NCBI RefSeq assembly: GCF_017744135.1 | Contig: NZ_JAGHQU010000010.1 | Span: 40,206-104,205 of the forward strand | Origin: Endozoicomonas sp. G2_2 | GTDB taxonomy: Bacteria; Pseudomonadota; Gammaproteobacteria; Nevskiales; Salinisphaeraceae | Length of the DNA stretch: 64,000 nt | Reading direction: 5' to 3' | Shown: piece by piece, positions 9,412 through 18,269 of the stretch | How the letters are laid out: each line of letters opens with the position of its first letter | How positions within the stretch are numbered: position 1 is the first letter of the stretch | Notes under the pieces: model-generated | The model's input: the letters and a program-made list of their open reading frames with translations, nothing else | The model's database searches: none | What the model was told of the DNA's origin: nothing | Position numbers and translations under genes: made by a program

Positions 9412-9432
9412 GCCCGTTGCCGCGCAACGGGC
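9412..9432. repeat. Perfect 9-bp hairpin inside the antiporter operon
   Basis: GCCCGTTGC and GCAACGGGC flank a three-base loop in the 177-bp gap between mrpG and the DUF4040 gene. No T-run follows on either strand, so it is not a standard intrinsic terminator. It might protect processed mRNA ends or attenuate transcription between the EFG part and the rest; this is inference. Confidence 0.6.
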
Positions 9433-9457
9433 GCTGGGGTCACGCGCGGCGGCCACG

Positions 9458-9772
9458 CTAGCGCTCGTCGTGATCGATCTGCGGCGCGACGCCGTCGTGC
9501 AGGGCCGCGCGCGCCAGGGCATGGGTCGCGGTCGGGCTGGTGATCAGCAGGAACAGCATCACGAAGACCAGCTTGGCGGTGACCAGGCTCAGGCCCGCCT
9601 GCAGCATGAGCCCGCCGAGCATGAGAATCATGCCGGCGGTATCGGTAATGGAGGCGGCGTGCATGCGCGTGTAGAAATCGGGCATGCGCAGCATGCCGAT
9701 GCCGCCGATCACGCTGAACAGCGCGCCGCCGAGCAACAGAATCCAGCTTGCGGTATCGATCAGTCCGTTCAT
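9458..9772 (-). CDS. mrpG: Antiporter subunit G
   Basis: A 104-residue MrpG/MnhG protein with three TM helices. The family signature GGIGMLRMPDFYTRMHAASITDT is clear at about residues 23–45 (shown here only as the core). It follows mrpF after 30 bp. The C-terminal end is hydrophilic, finishing in DHDER. MrpG is needed for antiporter assembly in characterised systems. Confidence 0.93.
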   Translation of the reverse strand: MNGLIDTASWILLLGGALFSVIGGIGMLRMPDFYTRMHAASITDTAGMILMLGGLMLQAGLSLVTAKLVFVMLFLLITSPTATHALARAALHDGVAPQIDHDER

Positions 9773-9802
9773 GCGGCCGCCCGATGCAGGTTCTGGGCCT
9801 CG

Positions 9803-10093
9803 TTACACATCGGGCTTCTCCTTGCTGGCTTCTTCCCAGCCGAGATCGCCGTACTGCATGAACTTCAAGACCGTCACCGTGCCGATGAAATTGATCAGTG
9901 CGTAGATCAGGCCGAGATCCAGGAATTCCGGGCGGCCGTTCAGAAACCCCAGCACGGCCACGAAGAGCACGGTCTTCGTACCGAACAGATTGATGGCCAG
10001 AATCCGGTCGTAAACCGTCGGCCCGAGCAGGGCCCGGATGAGAATCAGCAGCATGGTCACGACGACCGCGGCGATGGCAACGACGAACATCAT
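9803..10093 (-). CDS. mrpF: Antiporter subunit F
   Basis: A 96-residue MrpF/MnhF protein with three hydrophobic helices. The GPTVYDRILAINLFGTK motif at about residues 29–45 identifies the family. The start codon overlaps the mrpE stop (ATGA); two consecutive ATG codons exist and the first is used here. The hydrophilic tail ends in EASKEKPDV. Confidence 0.93.
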   Translation of the reverse strand: MMFVVAIAAVVVTMLLILIRALLGPTVYDRILAINLFGTKTVLFVAVLGFLNGRPEFLDLGLIYALINFIGTVTVLKFMQYGDLGWEEASKEKPDV

Positions 10094-10587
10094 GTGTCGC
10101 CCGCCGCGTCACGACGCTGGCCCTCGAGTGCGCGTACGCGCCGGTCCATATCGCCACCGTCCATGTCCTGCGCATTCGCGCGGGTTATGGCGTGCACTTC
10201 GGCCTCGCCATTGCGCAGCGCGACCGTGACCGTGCCCGGCGTGAGGGTGATCGAGTTGGCAAAGATCGCCTGTCCGAGCTCGCTGGACTGGCGGGCCCGC
10301 AGGCGCACCATCGTGGGTGAAATATGTCGGCCCGGACGCACGATGCGCTTGGCGACATCCCAGTTCGAGCGTGCGATCTCGGTACCCAGCCAGGCGGCGT
10401 AGCCGGGCAGGCGCGGCAACAGATGCAGCGGCACGCTTTCGTTGTCGACGATGCCCATGCGATGACAGACATAGGCGCAGAACAGACACGATGCTGCGCC
10501 CAGGCCAAGAACCATGGGCGTGTAGTGACCCGACAAGAGCAGCCACAGCACGGCGGCGCCGACGATCAGCCCGAGCAGATAACGCAC
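10090..10587 (-). CDS. mrpE: Antiporter subunit E
   Basis: A 165-residue MrpE/MnhE protein. The motif SNSITLTPGTVTV (centred near residue 110), followed by AEVHAITR, is diagnostic. I chose GTG 10587 because it gives family length, begins directly before the first hydrophobic helix (RYLLGLIVGAAVLWLLL), and GGGGA lies just upstream; no in-frame ATG is nearby. It is the first true antiporter gene, 53 bp after the TVP38 gene, so it may be co-transcribed with it. Confidence 0.9.
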   Translation of the reverse strand: MRYLLGLIVGAAVLWLLLSGHYTPMVLGLGAASCLFCAYVCHRMGIVDNESVPLHLLPRLPGYAAWLGTEIARSNWDVAKRIVRPGRHISPTMVRLRARQSSELGQAIFANSITLTPGTVTVALRNGEAEVHAITRANAQDMDGGDMDRRVRALEGQRRDAAGDT

Positions 10588-10640
10588 ATGGTCCCCGATG
10601 AGTGAAGTTAGTCGAAGGCTACAAAGCGCACCGGGGTGCG

Positions 10641-11375
10641 TCAATTCGCCGAGCGCTCGGCGCGCGCGGCCAGCTTCTTGCGCCGGCGATGGGCGAAGAA
10701 CGCGATGATGGCGCTGGCAACGAGCAGACCGCCGGAGATGAGCAACTGCTTGGTGTCGATGAGTTGCTCGGGCGAGAACTCCTGCTGCGAGAGCAGATCC
10801 GGCAGATTCACCGTGGCGCCGAAACTCACGAACGTGATCATGGGCGGCAGCATGCCGATGATGCTGGCGAAGAAGTACGGCACCCACGGCACGCGCAACA
10901 GCCCGCAGGCGTAATTGACCAGGTCGAATGGCAGGAAGGAGGCGCGCAGCACGACCGTCGTGGGAAAGGCCTGTTCCACGAGCAGACGCCGGAAGGCGGC
11001 GATTCGCGGGTTGCGGTCCTCCGCCTGGCCGCCGTCGTCACGCCGGAAGAAGCGCGCCAGCGCATAGGCGATATTGGCCGACAGATTTTCGCCGATCAGG
11101 GCGTATATCAGCCCCGGACCAAAGCCGAACAGGCTGCCGGCTGCGATGGTCAGCCACATCGCCGGGAAGAAGGTCAGCGAGCGCAGGCCGTAGATGATGA
11201 TGTAGATCAGCGGCGCAATGGGGTTGTCGACCACGTAGTCGTAGACGATGCGCATGATCTCGCGGATCGACAGCCCCTGGACATAGATCCAGATCAGCGC
11301 CGCGGCCAGCAGCAGACCCCATATTGCGGCGGCGATCAGCCGCGACAGACGGCGTGTGGATGAGGCGTCGCTCAT
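10641..11375 (-). CDS. TVP38/TMEM64 (VTT/DedA-like) inner-membrane protein
   Basis: A 244-residue polytopic protein of the TVP38/TMEM64 family, members of which are implicated in lipid scrambling or membrane homeostasis. Visible signatures are YGLRSLTFFPAMWLTIAAGSLFG and, further on, FLPFDLVNYACGLLRVPWVPYF (family hallmark, about residues 150–170). The C-terminal end is very basic. ATG 11375 overlaps the stop of the upstream ArsR-methyltransferase as ATGA. An ortholog's exact role is unknown. Confidence 0.85.
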   Translation of the reverse strand: MSDASSTRRLSRLIAAAIWGLLLAAALIWIYVQGLSIREIMRIVYDYVVDNPIAPLIYIIIYGLRSLTFFPAMWLTIAAGSLFGFGPGLIYALIGENLSANIAYALARFFRRDDGGQAEDRNPRIAAFRRLLVEQAFPTTVVLRASFLPFDLVNYACGLLRVPWVPYFFASIIGMLPPMITFVSFGATVNLPDLLSQQEFSPEQLIDTKQLLISGGLLVASAIIAFFAHRRRKKLAARAERSAN

Positions 11376-12304
11376 GGTTTGCCCGCACTGGCGGTGATGA
11401 GACGGAAATAGGGCGGCTGCGGTTCGCGGGCCCGCTCGGCGCAATCGATCACCTCGAGCCCGGCCTGCGCGAGCCATCCCCGCAGTTCGTCGACCTCGAA
11501 GCCGAGATTGACGTGATCGTAGGCGGCAACGGTCGACTCGTGCTCGTGCCGGCCGATGGTCGCCAGGGTCAGGCGGCCGTCAGGGCGCAGCACGCGCGCG
11601 GCTTCGCGCAGGGCGGTCAACGGCGTGTCGCTGTAGCTGAGGGCGTGCAGCAGGAATACCTGATCGAAGCTCGCGTTCTCGAAGGGCAGCGCGTGCATGT
11701 CGCCGATCTCGAATACGACATTGTGTTCGTCGGCCAGCCGGCGTGTGGCCGCCTCGATCACGGCCGCGCTGCGATCGAGACAGGTCACACGCCGCGCTCG
11801 GCGGCAGAGCAGTTCAGCGAGTACGCCGTCGCCCGAGGCGATATCGAGCACGTCGCCGAGATCGAGCAGCTCGATCAGGGCCCGGCTCATGGCTTCCCAG
11901 GTGCGGCCCGGCGAATACTGGCGTTCCATGCTGCCGGCAACCGATTCCACCCAGCTGCTGCGCGCGGCGCGCTGGCGAACGATGGCCGCGGCATGTTCGC
12001 GGTCGCGATGGACGACGGCATCGTCGAGTGTATCGAGCAGGGCGCCCCATAGCGGGCGTACGTCGTGATGCCAGCGTTTGACGTCGACGCTGTAAAAACG
12101 CGCGTTCGCGACCGCCCGATCCTGTACCAGCTCGGCCTCGCGCAGCCGCCCGAGATGACTGGACACCCGACTCTGCGTGAGCTGCGTGACGGTGGTGAGT
12201 TCAGCCACCGTCATCGGCTGATCGATAAGCAGGAGCAGCAGGCGCAGGCGCGTGGGCTCGGCCAGCAGGCGCAGAAGCTGTGTGCTGTCAGCAAGATCGA
12301 GCAT
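11372..12304 (-). CDS. ArsR-type regulator fused to SAM methyltransferase
   Basis: A 310-residue two-domain protein. Residues 1–90 are an ArsR/SmtB winged helix (LLRLLAEPTRLRLLLLL, then TQSRVSSHLGRLREAELV as recognition helix). Residues 130–270 are a Methyltransf_11 domain with VLDIASGDGVLAELL as SAM loop and LREAARVLRPDGRLTLATIG after motif II. No obvious metal-binding Cys cluster is present in the DNA-binding part. Homologous fusions in proteobacteria often neighbour methionine/SAM-cycle genes, but none is here; instead it is translationally coupled to TVP38 and lies upstream of the antiporter genes, which it could autoregulate. That regulatory link is inference. Confidence 0.87.
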   Translation of the reverse strand: MLDLADSTQLLRLLAEPTRLRLLLLLIDQPMTVAELTTVTQLTQSRVSSHLGRLREAELVQDRAVANARFYSVDVKRWHHDVRPLWGALLDTLDDAVVHRDREHAAAIVRQRAARSSWVESVAGSMERQYSPGRTWEAMSRALIELLDLGDVLDIASGDGVLAELLCRRARRVTCLDRSAAVIEAATRRLADEHNVVFEIGDMHALPFENASFDQVFLLHALSYSDTPLTALREAARVLRPDGRLTLATIGRHEHESTVAAYDHVNLGFEVDELRGWLAQAGLEVIDCAERAREPQPPYFRLITASAGKP

Positions 12305-12620
12305 GCAGGTGAACCGGAATCAAGGAAGGAATAACCGTCGAGCGCAGCGTAGCCTACCCGATCTGGGCGGTGGAGATACGCTAGCGGGCACCAACGCGCC
12401 TGTCGGCCATACTCTCGTTCGCGGGTTTCGACGTGCGCGTGGCTTGGATCGCGGGTACGGTGCCATCTCACGCTCGGGCGATGGCGCGTCTGGCAGACCG
12501 CAACGTTGCGCTGGCCGGGCGTGAAGGCCGGCGTTGGGCGAGTCGCGGCGCGGTCTGTCGCTCGGCCCATGAAAAAGGCCGCCCCAACGGAGCGGCCTGT
12601 CCAACGTTGGTGTACCCGCC
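12305..12620. other. Intergenic region between ArsR-methyltransferase and phasin-like genes
   Basis: This stretch separates the 5' end of the ArsR-methyltransferase gene from the 3' end of the phasin-like gene, both on the minus strand. It must hold the promoter of the ArsR gene and it contains the terminator at 12572–12597. I see no convincing additional coding sequence, and no clear -10/-35 pair. Confidence 0.5.
12572..12597 (-). terminator. Intrinsic terminator of the phasin-like gene
   Basis: Read on the minus strand, GGCCGC and GCGGCC pair around a CCTT-free short loop and are followed by TTTTT. It stands 24 bases after the stop of the phasin-like gene and serves it. Confidence 0.8.
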
Positions 12621-13541
12621 TCAGGTGTTCGTCGAGTTGCTGCCGCTCGTGCCGTCGCTGCCGCCGGACGTGTTCGAGCTGCCGCTGGCCGGGCTGCTGC
12701 CGGAACTCGAACCGGTGTTCGACGTGCTGCTGGGGCTCTTGCGCGTACTCGGACTTTTACGCGTGCTCGTGCTGCGTTTGCGCGTGGTCGAGGCCTTGCG
12801 GGTGCCGCTTTTTGCGGTGCCGCCCGTACTGCTGGACTTGCTCGTGCTGCGCTTGCGGGTCGTCGACCCCGTGCTGGCAGACGCGCTGCGCTTTGCGGTA
12901 CCGCTCTTCGTGGAGCCGCCGCTCTTGGTGGCGGTACTGGTGCCTTTGCGGGCGGTGCTCTTGCGGGTCGTCGTCGACTTGCCCGTTGCCTTGGTCGCTG
13001 CGGTTTCCGCCGCGGCCTGACCGGCGGATGCGGCCGCACTCGCTTCGCTCTTCGCCTTGGACTTGGCCGCGCTGGCGTTCTGGTTGACCTTGCGCTTGGC
13101 CTGGGTCTTGCGCGTCTTGGTCGTCTTTTTGGCCTGCGTCTTCACCGTCTTCGCTTCGGCCTTGGTCTGGACCGCGGCATCCTTGGCCACTGCTTCGCTG
13201 CCCTCGAGATTCCGGCGGATCTCTTCATTGATGCGGCTGCGGGTGCTGTCGAGGATCGCCATGCTCTCGCGCGCGTTCGACATGATGCGGTCGATGGTGT
13301 CCTGGATCAGCTGCAGCTGAGCCACGGCCAGTTCTCGCGGTGCGCCGCCCTTGCGCAATGTCTTGAGGCTGGAGATCGCCTGCTCGTAATGCGTCTTGAT
13401 GGCGGCGAGCTCGTGCTCGGCGAGCTGCTCGATGCCGTCGTACACGGCCCGGTTGGCGGATGTGAATGCGCCGGTGTAGTTCTTGCGCAGCTTTTCGACG
13501 TCCTTGCGCAGTTTCGTAATGCGATTGTCGGATTTCGCCAT
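12621..13541 (-). CDS. Phasin-like protein with histone-H1-like Lys/Ser/Thr tail
   Basis: A 306-residue chimeric protein. Residues 1–120 are mainly helical and amphipathic (ITKLRKDVEKLRKNY at the start, then ELAAIKTHYEQAISSLKTL), resembling phasin-family coats of polyhydroxyalkanoate granules. Residues 120–260 are a low-complexity basic tail of repeated Thr-Arg-Lys, Ser-Thr-Lys and Ala-Lys units like histone H1 or Pseudomonas PhaF/AlgP. The last 45 residues are a Ser/Gly/Asn-rich neutral tail. The PhaF analogy suggests a granule coat that also binds DNA; this is inference. It is divergent from fadBA, consistent with a role in lipid storage. The repetitive composition makes homology claims for the tail unsafe. 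Confidence 0.75.
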   Translation of the reverse strand: MAKSDNRITKLRKDVEKLRKNYTGAFTSANRAVYDGIEQLAEHELAAIKTHYEQAISSLKTLRKGGAPRELAVAQLQLIQDTIDRIMSNARESMAILDSTRSRINEEIRRNLEGSEAVAKDAAVQTKAEAKTVKTQAKKTTKTRKTQAKRKVNQNASAAKSKAKSEASAAASAGQAAAETAATKATGKSTTTRKSTARKGTSTATKSGGSTKSGTAKRSASASTGSTTRKRSTSKSSSTGGTAKSGTRKASTTRKRSTSTRKSPSTRKSPSSTSNTGSSSGSSPASGSSNTSGGSDGTSGSNSTNT

Positions 13542-13779
13542 GACCTGAAGTCTGCCTTGCCGGAGATGGAAAAATGTAGATAAGCACGCGTCGCCTGGCC
13601 TGTCAAAACGGCATACGACGCCATCAGAACGTCATGAAACGCCGGTATGGGAGGCGGCAGGGCGCGCGCGGTCATCGATTGTGGCGATCGGGACAGTACG
13701 CTACCGTATCGGCCCGAGTTCAAGGGCGTAGCCGCCAATGCGACTATGCGAACGTTCATCATCAATGGAGTCAGCATCC

Positions 13780-15930
13780 ATGCTTTATGAGGGATCAAAA
13801 CTGTCGGTCGAAGTCACCGACGGGATCGCCGTGCTGTGTTTCGATGCACGCGAAGCGTCGGTCAACAAGTTCGACCAGGCCACCATCGACGATCTCAACC
13901 AGGCCGCGCAGGCGCTGGCCCATGCCGATGACGTCAAGGGCCTGCTGGTGAAATCGGCCAAGCCGGCATTCATCGTCGGCGCCGACATCATGGAGTTCGG
14001 CGAGCGCTTCAAGGCCTCCGAAGACGAGATGCGTGAGTGGATGGCGGACGCCAACCGCATGTTCTCGACCATCGAGGACCTGAATTTCCCGAGCGTGACC
14101 GCGATCAACGGCATGGCGCTCGGCGGCGGCCTGGAAATGTGTCTGTCTACCGACTATCGCGTGATGGGCGAGAAGGCGCAGATCGGCTTTCCGGAAACCA
14201 AGCTCGGTATCTATCCCGGCTTCGGCGGCACGGTACGCACGCCGCGCCTGATAGGTGCCGACAACGCCATCGAATGGATTGCGGACGGCAACCCGCGGCG
14301 CGCCGACAAGGCGTTCAAGGCCGGCATGGTCGACGCGGTTGTCGCCGAGGACGAACTCGAAGCCGCTGCCCGCGATCTGCTGAAACGCGCCATCGCCGGT
14401 GAGTTCGACTGGCAGGCCCGCAAGGCCGAGAAGAAGGCGCCGCTCAAGCTCAACAAGACCGAAGCGGCGATGACCTTCCAGACGTCCAAGGGTTTCGTGC
14501 TCGGTCAGACCAAGGGCATGTATCCCGCGCCGATCGAGGCGATCGATCGCATGGCCAAGGCAGCCGGCATGGACCGCGATGCGGCCATCAAGGAAGAAAC
14601 CGAAGGCTTCATCAAGCTGGCCAAGACCACCGAGGCCGCGGCCCTGATCCAGCTGTTCCTCAACGATCAGCTGATCAAGAAGAAGGGCAAGAAGTACGGC
14701 AAGATCGCACATACCATCGAGCAGGCGGCGGTGCTCGGCGCCGGCATCATGGGTGGTGGTATCGCCTACCAGTCCGCCTACAAGGGCGTGCCGATCCTGA
14801 TGAAGGACATCAAGGAAGAGGCCATCGACCAGGGTCTGGAGGAGGCCGCCAAGCATTTCTCCAAGGGCGTCGAGCGCGGCAAGATGGATACCGCGAAGAT
14901 GGCCGAAGGGATGTCGCGCATTCGTCCCACGCTCACCTACGGCGATTTCGGCAACGTCGACGCGGTGATCGAAGCTGTCGTCGAGAACCCCAAGATCAAG
15001 AAATCGGTTCTGGCCGAGACGGAAGAAAAAGTCTCGGATAAAACGATAGTTGCGTCGAATACTTCGAGTATTTCCATCGACTCGCTGGCCGCTGACCTGA
15101 AGCGCCCCGAGAACTTTCTCGGTATGCACTTTTTCAACCCCGTGCACAAGATGCCGCTGGTCGAGGTCATCAAGGGCGAGAAGAGCTCGGAAGAGGCCAT
15201 CGCCACGATCGTCGACTATGCCCATCGGCTCGGCAAGACGCCGATCGTGGTCAACGACTGCCCCGGTTTTCTGGTCAACCGGATCCTGTTCCCGTATTTC
15301 TTCGGCTTCCAGCAGCTGATTACCGACGGCGCGGACTTCGCCAAGATCGACAAGGTGATGGAGAAGTTCGGCTGGCCGATGGGCCCAGCCTATCTATCGG
15401 ACGTGGTCGGTATGGACACCTCGCAGCACGTCGAGGAAGTGCTCGCCGAAGGCTATCCGGACCGCATGGCGCAGGACGGCACCTCGTCGCTGGACGTGAT
15501 GGTGGAGAACGGCCGCCTCGGTCAGAAAAGTGGCTCGGGCTACTACAAGTACGAGAAGGACAAGAAGGGCCGCCCGAAGAAGACTCAAGACGACAAGGCC
15601 TACGAGCTGGTCGCCTCCGTCCAGAAGGACGGCCAGAAAGACATCGAGGCGGACGAGATCATCGACCGCATGATGATCCCGATGATTATCGAGGCCGCCC
15701 GCGCGCTCGAGGAAGGCATTGCCGAAACCCCGAACGAGGTGGATATGGGCCTGATCATGGGGCTCGGCTTTCCGCCGTTCCGTGGCGGCGCGCTCAAGTA
15801 CGCCGACGCGCAGGGCCTGGCCACGGTCTGCGACAAGGCCGACCAGTACAGCCACCTCGGCAAGCTCTACGAGCCTACCGAGCGCATGCGTGAAATGGCG
15901 GCCAACGGCGAAACTTACTACGGCCAGTAG
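13780..15930 (+). CDS. fadB: Fatty acid oxidation complex subunit alpha
   Basis: The multifunctional beta-oxidation enzyme. The N-terminal enoyl-CoA hydratase/isomerase domain (1–190) has the oxyanion and acid residues in NGMALGGGLEMCL and GFPETKLGIYPGFGGT. The 3-hydroxyacyl-CoA dehydrogenase part has the NAD loop AVLGAGIMGGGIA (near 320) and the catalytic His in MHFFNPVHKMPLVE (near 450). The length is 716 residues against 729 in E. coli, and the start MLYEGSKL matches E. coli MLYKGDTL, which fixes ATG 13780. fadA follows after 61 bp. Together they form the alpha2beta2 complex for aerobic degradation of long-chain fatty acids. Confidence 0.97.
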   Translation: MLYEGSKLSVEVTDGIAVLCFDAREASVNKFDQATIDDLNQAAQALAHADDVKGLLVKSAKPAFIVGADIMEFGERFKASEDEMREWMADANRMFSTIEDLNFPSVTAINGMALGGGLEMCLSTDYRVMGEKAQIGFPETKLGIYPGFGGTVRTPRLIGADNAIEWIADGNPRRADKAFKAGMVDAVVAEDELEAAARDLLKRAIAGEFDWQARKAEKKAPLKLNKTEAAMTFQTSKGFVLGQTKGMYPAPIEAIDRMAKAAGMDRDAAIKEETEGFIKLAKTTEAAALIQLFLNDQLIKKKGKKYGKIAHTIEQAAVLGAGIMGGGIAYQSAYKGVPILMKDIKEEAIDQGLEEAAKHFSKGVERGKMDTAKMAEGMSRIRPTLTYGDFGNVDAVIEAVVENPKIKKSVLAETEEKVSDKTIVASNTSSISIDSLAADLKRPENFLGMHFFNPVHKMPLVEVIKGEKSSEEAIATIVDYAHRLGKTPIVVNDCPGFLVNRILFPYFFGFQQLITDGADFAKIDKVMEKFGWPMGPAYLSDVVGMDTSQHVEEVLAEGYPDRMAQDGTSSLDVMVENGRLGQKSGSGYYKYEKDKKGRPKKTQDDKAYELVASVQKDGQKDIEADEIIDRMMIPMIIEAARALEEGIAETPNEVDMGLIMGLGFPPFRGGALKYADAQGLATVCDKADQYSHLGKLYEPTERMREMAANGETYYGQ

Positions 15931-15991
15931 GGCGCGCGCCTCACGGATTGCTTAAGAACATCATGCAAGCCATTGATATGGAAAACTCGTC

Positions 15992-17155
15992 ATGAAAGAC
16001 ATTGTTATCGTTGACGCGGTACGCACCGCGATGGGCCGCTCCAAGGGCGGCATGTTCCGTAACACCCGTGCCGAAGAGCTGTCCGCGGCGCTGATGAAGG
16101 CGCTGCTGGAACGCAATTCGGCGATCAACCCGGAAAACGTCGAGGACGTGATCTGGGGCTGCGTACAGCAGACCAAGGAACAGGGCCTCAACATCGGCCG
16201 CAACGCTGCGCTGCTCGCCGGCCTGCCGCACGCGGTCGCGGGCCAGACCGTGAACCGGCTCTGCGGTTCGTCCATGCAGTCGATCCATACCGCGGTCGGC
16301 CAAATCGCGGCCGGTATTGACGGCATCTTCATCTGTGGCGGCGTCGAGCACATGGGCCACGTGCCCATGGACTACAACGTCGATATCGCACCGCAGCTGT
16401 CCAAGTACGTGGCCAAGCCGGCCGCAATGATGGGCCTGACGGCCGAAATGCTGGCCAACATCCACGGCATCCAGCGCGAGGCGCAGGATACGTTCGCCCT
16501 GAACTCGCATAAGCGTGCCCACAAGGCCAATGTCGGCGGCGATTTCGACAGCGAGATCGTGCCGGTCAAGGCCTATGACGCCGACGGCCATATGTTCATG
16601 GCCAGGCAGGACGAAGTCGTGCGTGCCGATGCGAGCATGGAAGGGCTCGGCTCGCTGCGCCCGGCGTTCAATCCGCGGGGTGGCACCGTCACCGCCGGCA
16701 ACTCGTCCGCCATTTCCGACGGCGCGGCCGCGGTGCTGGTGATGTCGGCCGACAAGGCGCAGGAGCTCGGCCTGAAGCCGATGGCGCGGATTCGCGGCAT
16801 GGCCGTGGCGGGCTGCGATCCGTCGGTCATGGGGCGCGGGCCGGTGCCGGCGAGCAAGAAAGCACTCGAACGGGCGGGCGTAAGTCTCTCGGACATCGAC
16901 TATTTCGAGCTCAATGAAGCCTTCGCCGCACAAAGCCTGGCCGTGCTCAAGGAGCTGGGTATCGAGGATCGCCAGGACGTGATCAACGTTCGCGGCGGCG
17001 CCATCGCACTCGGCCACCCGCTGGGTACGTCGGGCGCCCGTATTACCGGTGCGCTGGCGCATATCCTCGAAGACAAGGACGCCACCATGGGCCTGGCGAC
17101 GATGTGTATCGGCATGGGCCAGGGCATCGCGACCGTCATCGAACGGGTGCGCTAG
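15992..17155 (+). CDS. fadA: 3-ketoacyl-CoA thiolase (fatty acid oxidation complex beta)
   Basis: Thiolase that cleaves 3-ketoacyl-CoA to acetyl-CoA and a shortened acyl-CoA. The protein is 387 residues, the same length as E. coli FadA. The catalytic Cys is in [10 protein letters not shown] (near 91); the base His is in [12 protein letters not shown] and the second Cys is in TMCIGMGQG near the C-terminus. It is downstream of fadB in the conserved fadBA order and ends at a strong terminator, so the two genes make a complete operon. Confidence 0.97.
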   Translation: MKDIVIVDAVRTAMGRSKGGMFRNTRAEELSAALMKALLERNSAINPENVEDVIWGCVQQTKEQGLNIGRNAALLAGLPHAVAGQTVNRLCGSSMQSIHTAVGQIAAGIDGIFICGGVEHMGHVPMDYNVDIAPQLSKYVAKPAAMMGLTAEMLANIHGIQREAQDTFALNSHKRAHKANVGGDFDSEIVPVKAYDADGHMFMARQDEVVRADASMEGLGSLRPAFNPRGGTVTAGNSSAISDGAAAVLVMSADKAQELGLKPMARIRGMAVAGCDPSVMGRGPVPASKKALERAGVSLSDIDYFELNEAFAAQSLAVLKELGIEDRQDVINVRGGAIALGHPLGTSGARITGALAHILEDKDATMGLATMCIGMGQGIATVIERVR

Positions 17156-17180
17156 ACGCGCTCCATACCGAGGCGTTCTG

Positions 17181-17210
17181 AGAGCCGGTGCGCGCACCGG
17201 CTCTTTTTTG
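17181..17210 (+). terminator. Intrinsic terminator of fadBA
   Basis: The hairpin arms AGAGCCGGTGCG and CGCACCGGCTCT are perfectly complementary and are followed by a TTTTTT run, 25 bases after the fadA stop. Confidence 0.92.
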
Positions 17211-17303
17211 GGGCGGTGGTGGAAGCACACGTCGGTGTTTGCGGTCGCGCGGCCCGTGCATGAGCGGCCTGACAGGCACGAGCCGCGGCGGTAAGATCGC
17301 GTC

Positions 17304-18251
17304 ATGCACAGATTCGTGATCCGCCCGCTCGTTATCGCCCTGATTTCATCGGCCTGCGCGGCGACGCCCGCGCTGGCACAGCCTAACGAGGCGCGGCCCG
17401 CGGTCGACCCGCCCGCACATGCAAAGCCGGTGAGCAGCGACCGACAGGATTTCGCCACCTACCCGTTGATCACCGATCGTATCGCGCAGCGCGGTGGCAT
17501 CAACGGCAATATTTCGGCCACGCGCACGGTCGAAGGCGCGCTTTCCCGGGTCACCTACGAACTGGCCGACAACGCCGATCTCGACGAGATCGCCGCCGGC
17601 TATGCCCAACGCCTGGGCACCGCTGGTTTCGACATCCTCTATGAATGCGAAGGCGGGGATTGCGGGCCGACATTCCTGCGCGCCTCGCCGGGTTACCGTG
17701 TGGCCGCCGAGCGATTTCGTTCGGCGACCGATGGGCAGCGCTACCTCGCGGCGCGCAAGGCCGACAGCAGCGGCGATGTGTATGTCGGAATCCAGATCGC
17801 GACGACCAACGTGGGCGTATCCGCGCAGGTAGACACGCTGCGGGTGAAACCCCGCGAGATCGGGGCCATCTCCGTGAATGCGGCACAGATGGCCAACGAT
17901 CTGGATACCAAGGGGCGGGTCGCGCTATACGGCATCTTCTTCAATACCGACAGCGCCGAGGTGAAGCCCGAGTCGCGACCCACGCTGTCCGAAATCGCCA
18001 AGCTCATGGCCGAGCGTCCGACCCTGCGCCTGCTCGTGGTCGGCCATACCGACAGCCGCGGCACTTTCGACTACAACATCGATCTGTCGCAGCGGCGTGC
18101 CGGGGCGGTTGTCGACACACTAGCCACGCGCTACGGCGTCGAACGCGAGCGTCTCAAGCCCTGGGGCGTCGGCTATGCGGTTCCGCGCGCGAGCAACAAC
18201 AGCGATGTGGGCAAATCGCAGAACCGCCGGGTCGAGCTGGTCGTCTGGTAG
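17304..18251 (+). CDS. OmpA-domain protein with DUF4892-like N-terminal region
   Basis: A 315-residue exported protein. Residues 1–25 form a signal peptide ending ATPALA|Q. Residues 50–190 look like DUF4892 (YPLITDRI early, and a CEGGDCG segment with two nearby Cys that could form a disulphide). Residues 210–315 are an OmpA C-terminal peptidoglycan-binding domain, with FFNTDSAEVKPES and VVGHTDSRGTFDYNIDLSQ carrying the conserved Asp and Arg for diaminopimelate. No beta-barrel is present, so it is probably periplasmic or outer-membrane associated. It is convergent with tonB. The role of the DUF4892 part is unknown. Confidence 0.88.
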   Translation: MHRFVIRPLVIALISSACAATPALAQPNEARPAVDPPAHAKPVSSDRQDFATYPLITDRIAQRGGINGNISATRTVEGALSRVTYELADNADLDEIAAGYAQRLGTAGFDILYECEGGDCGPTFLRASPGYRVAAERFRSATDGQRYLAARKADSSGDVYVGIQIATTNVGVSAQVDTLRVKPREIGAISVNAAQMANDLDTKGRVALYGIFFNTDSAEVKPESRPTLSEIAKLMAERPTLRLLVVGHTDSRGTFDYNIDLSQRRAGAVVDTLATRYGVERERLKPWGVGYAVPRASNNSDVGKSQNRRVELVVW

Positions 18252-18269
18252 CGGCGGGGCGGGCGCTGC

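Noticed and set aside
13795..15225. 476-codon open frame antisense to fadB
   Set aside because: It mirrors the fadB codons; no ribosome site, no recognised domain, and fadB is a certain gene.
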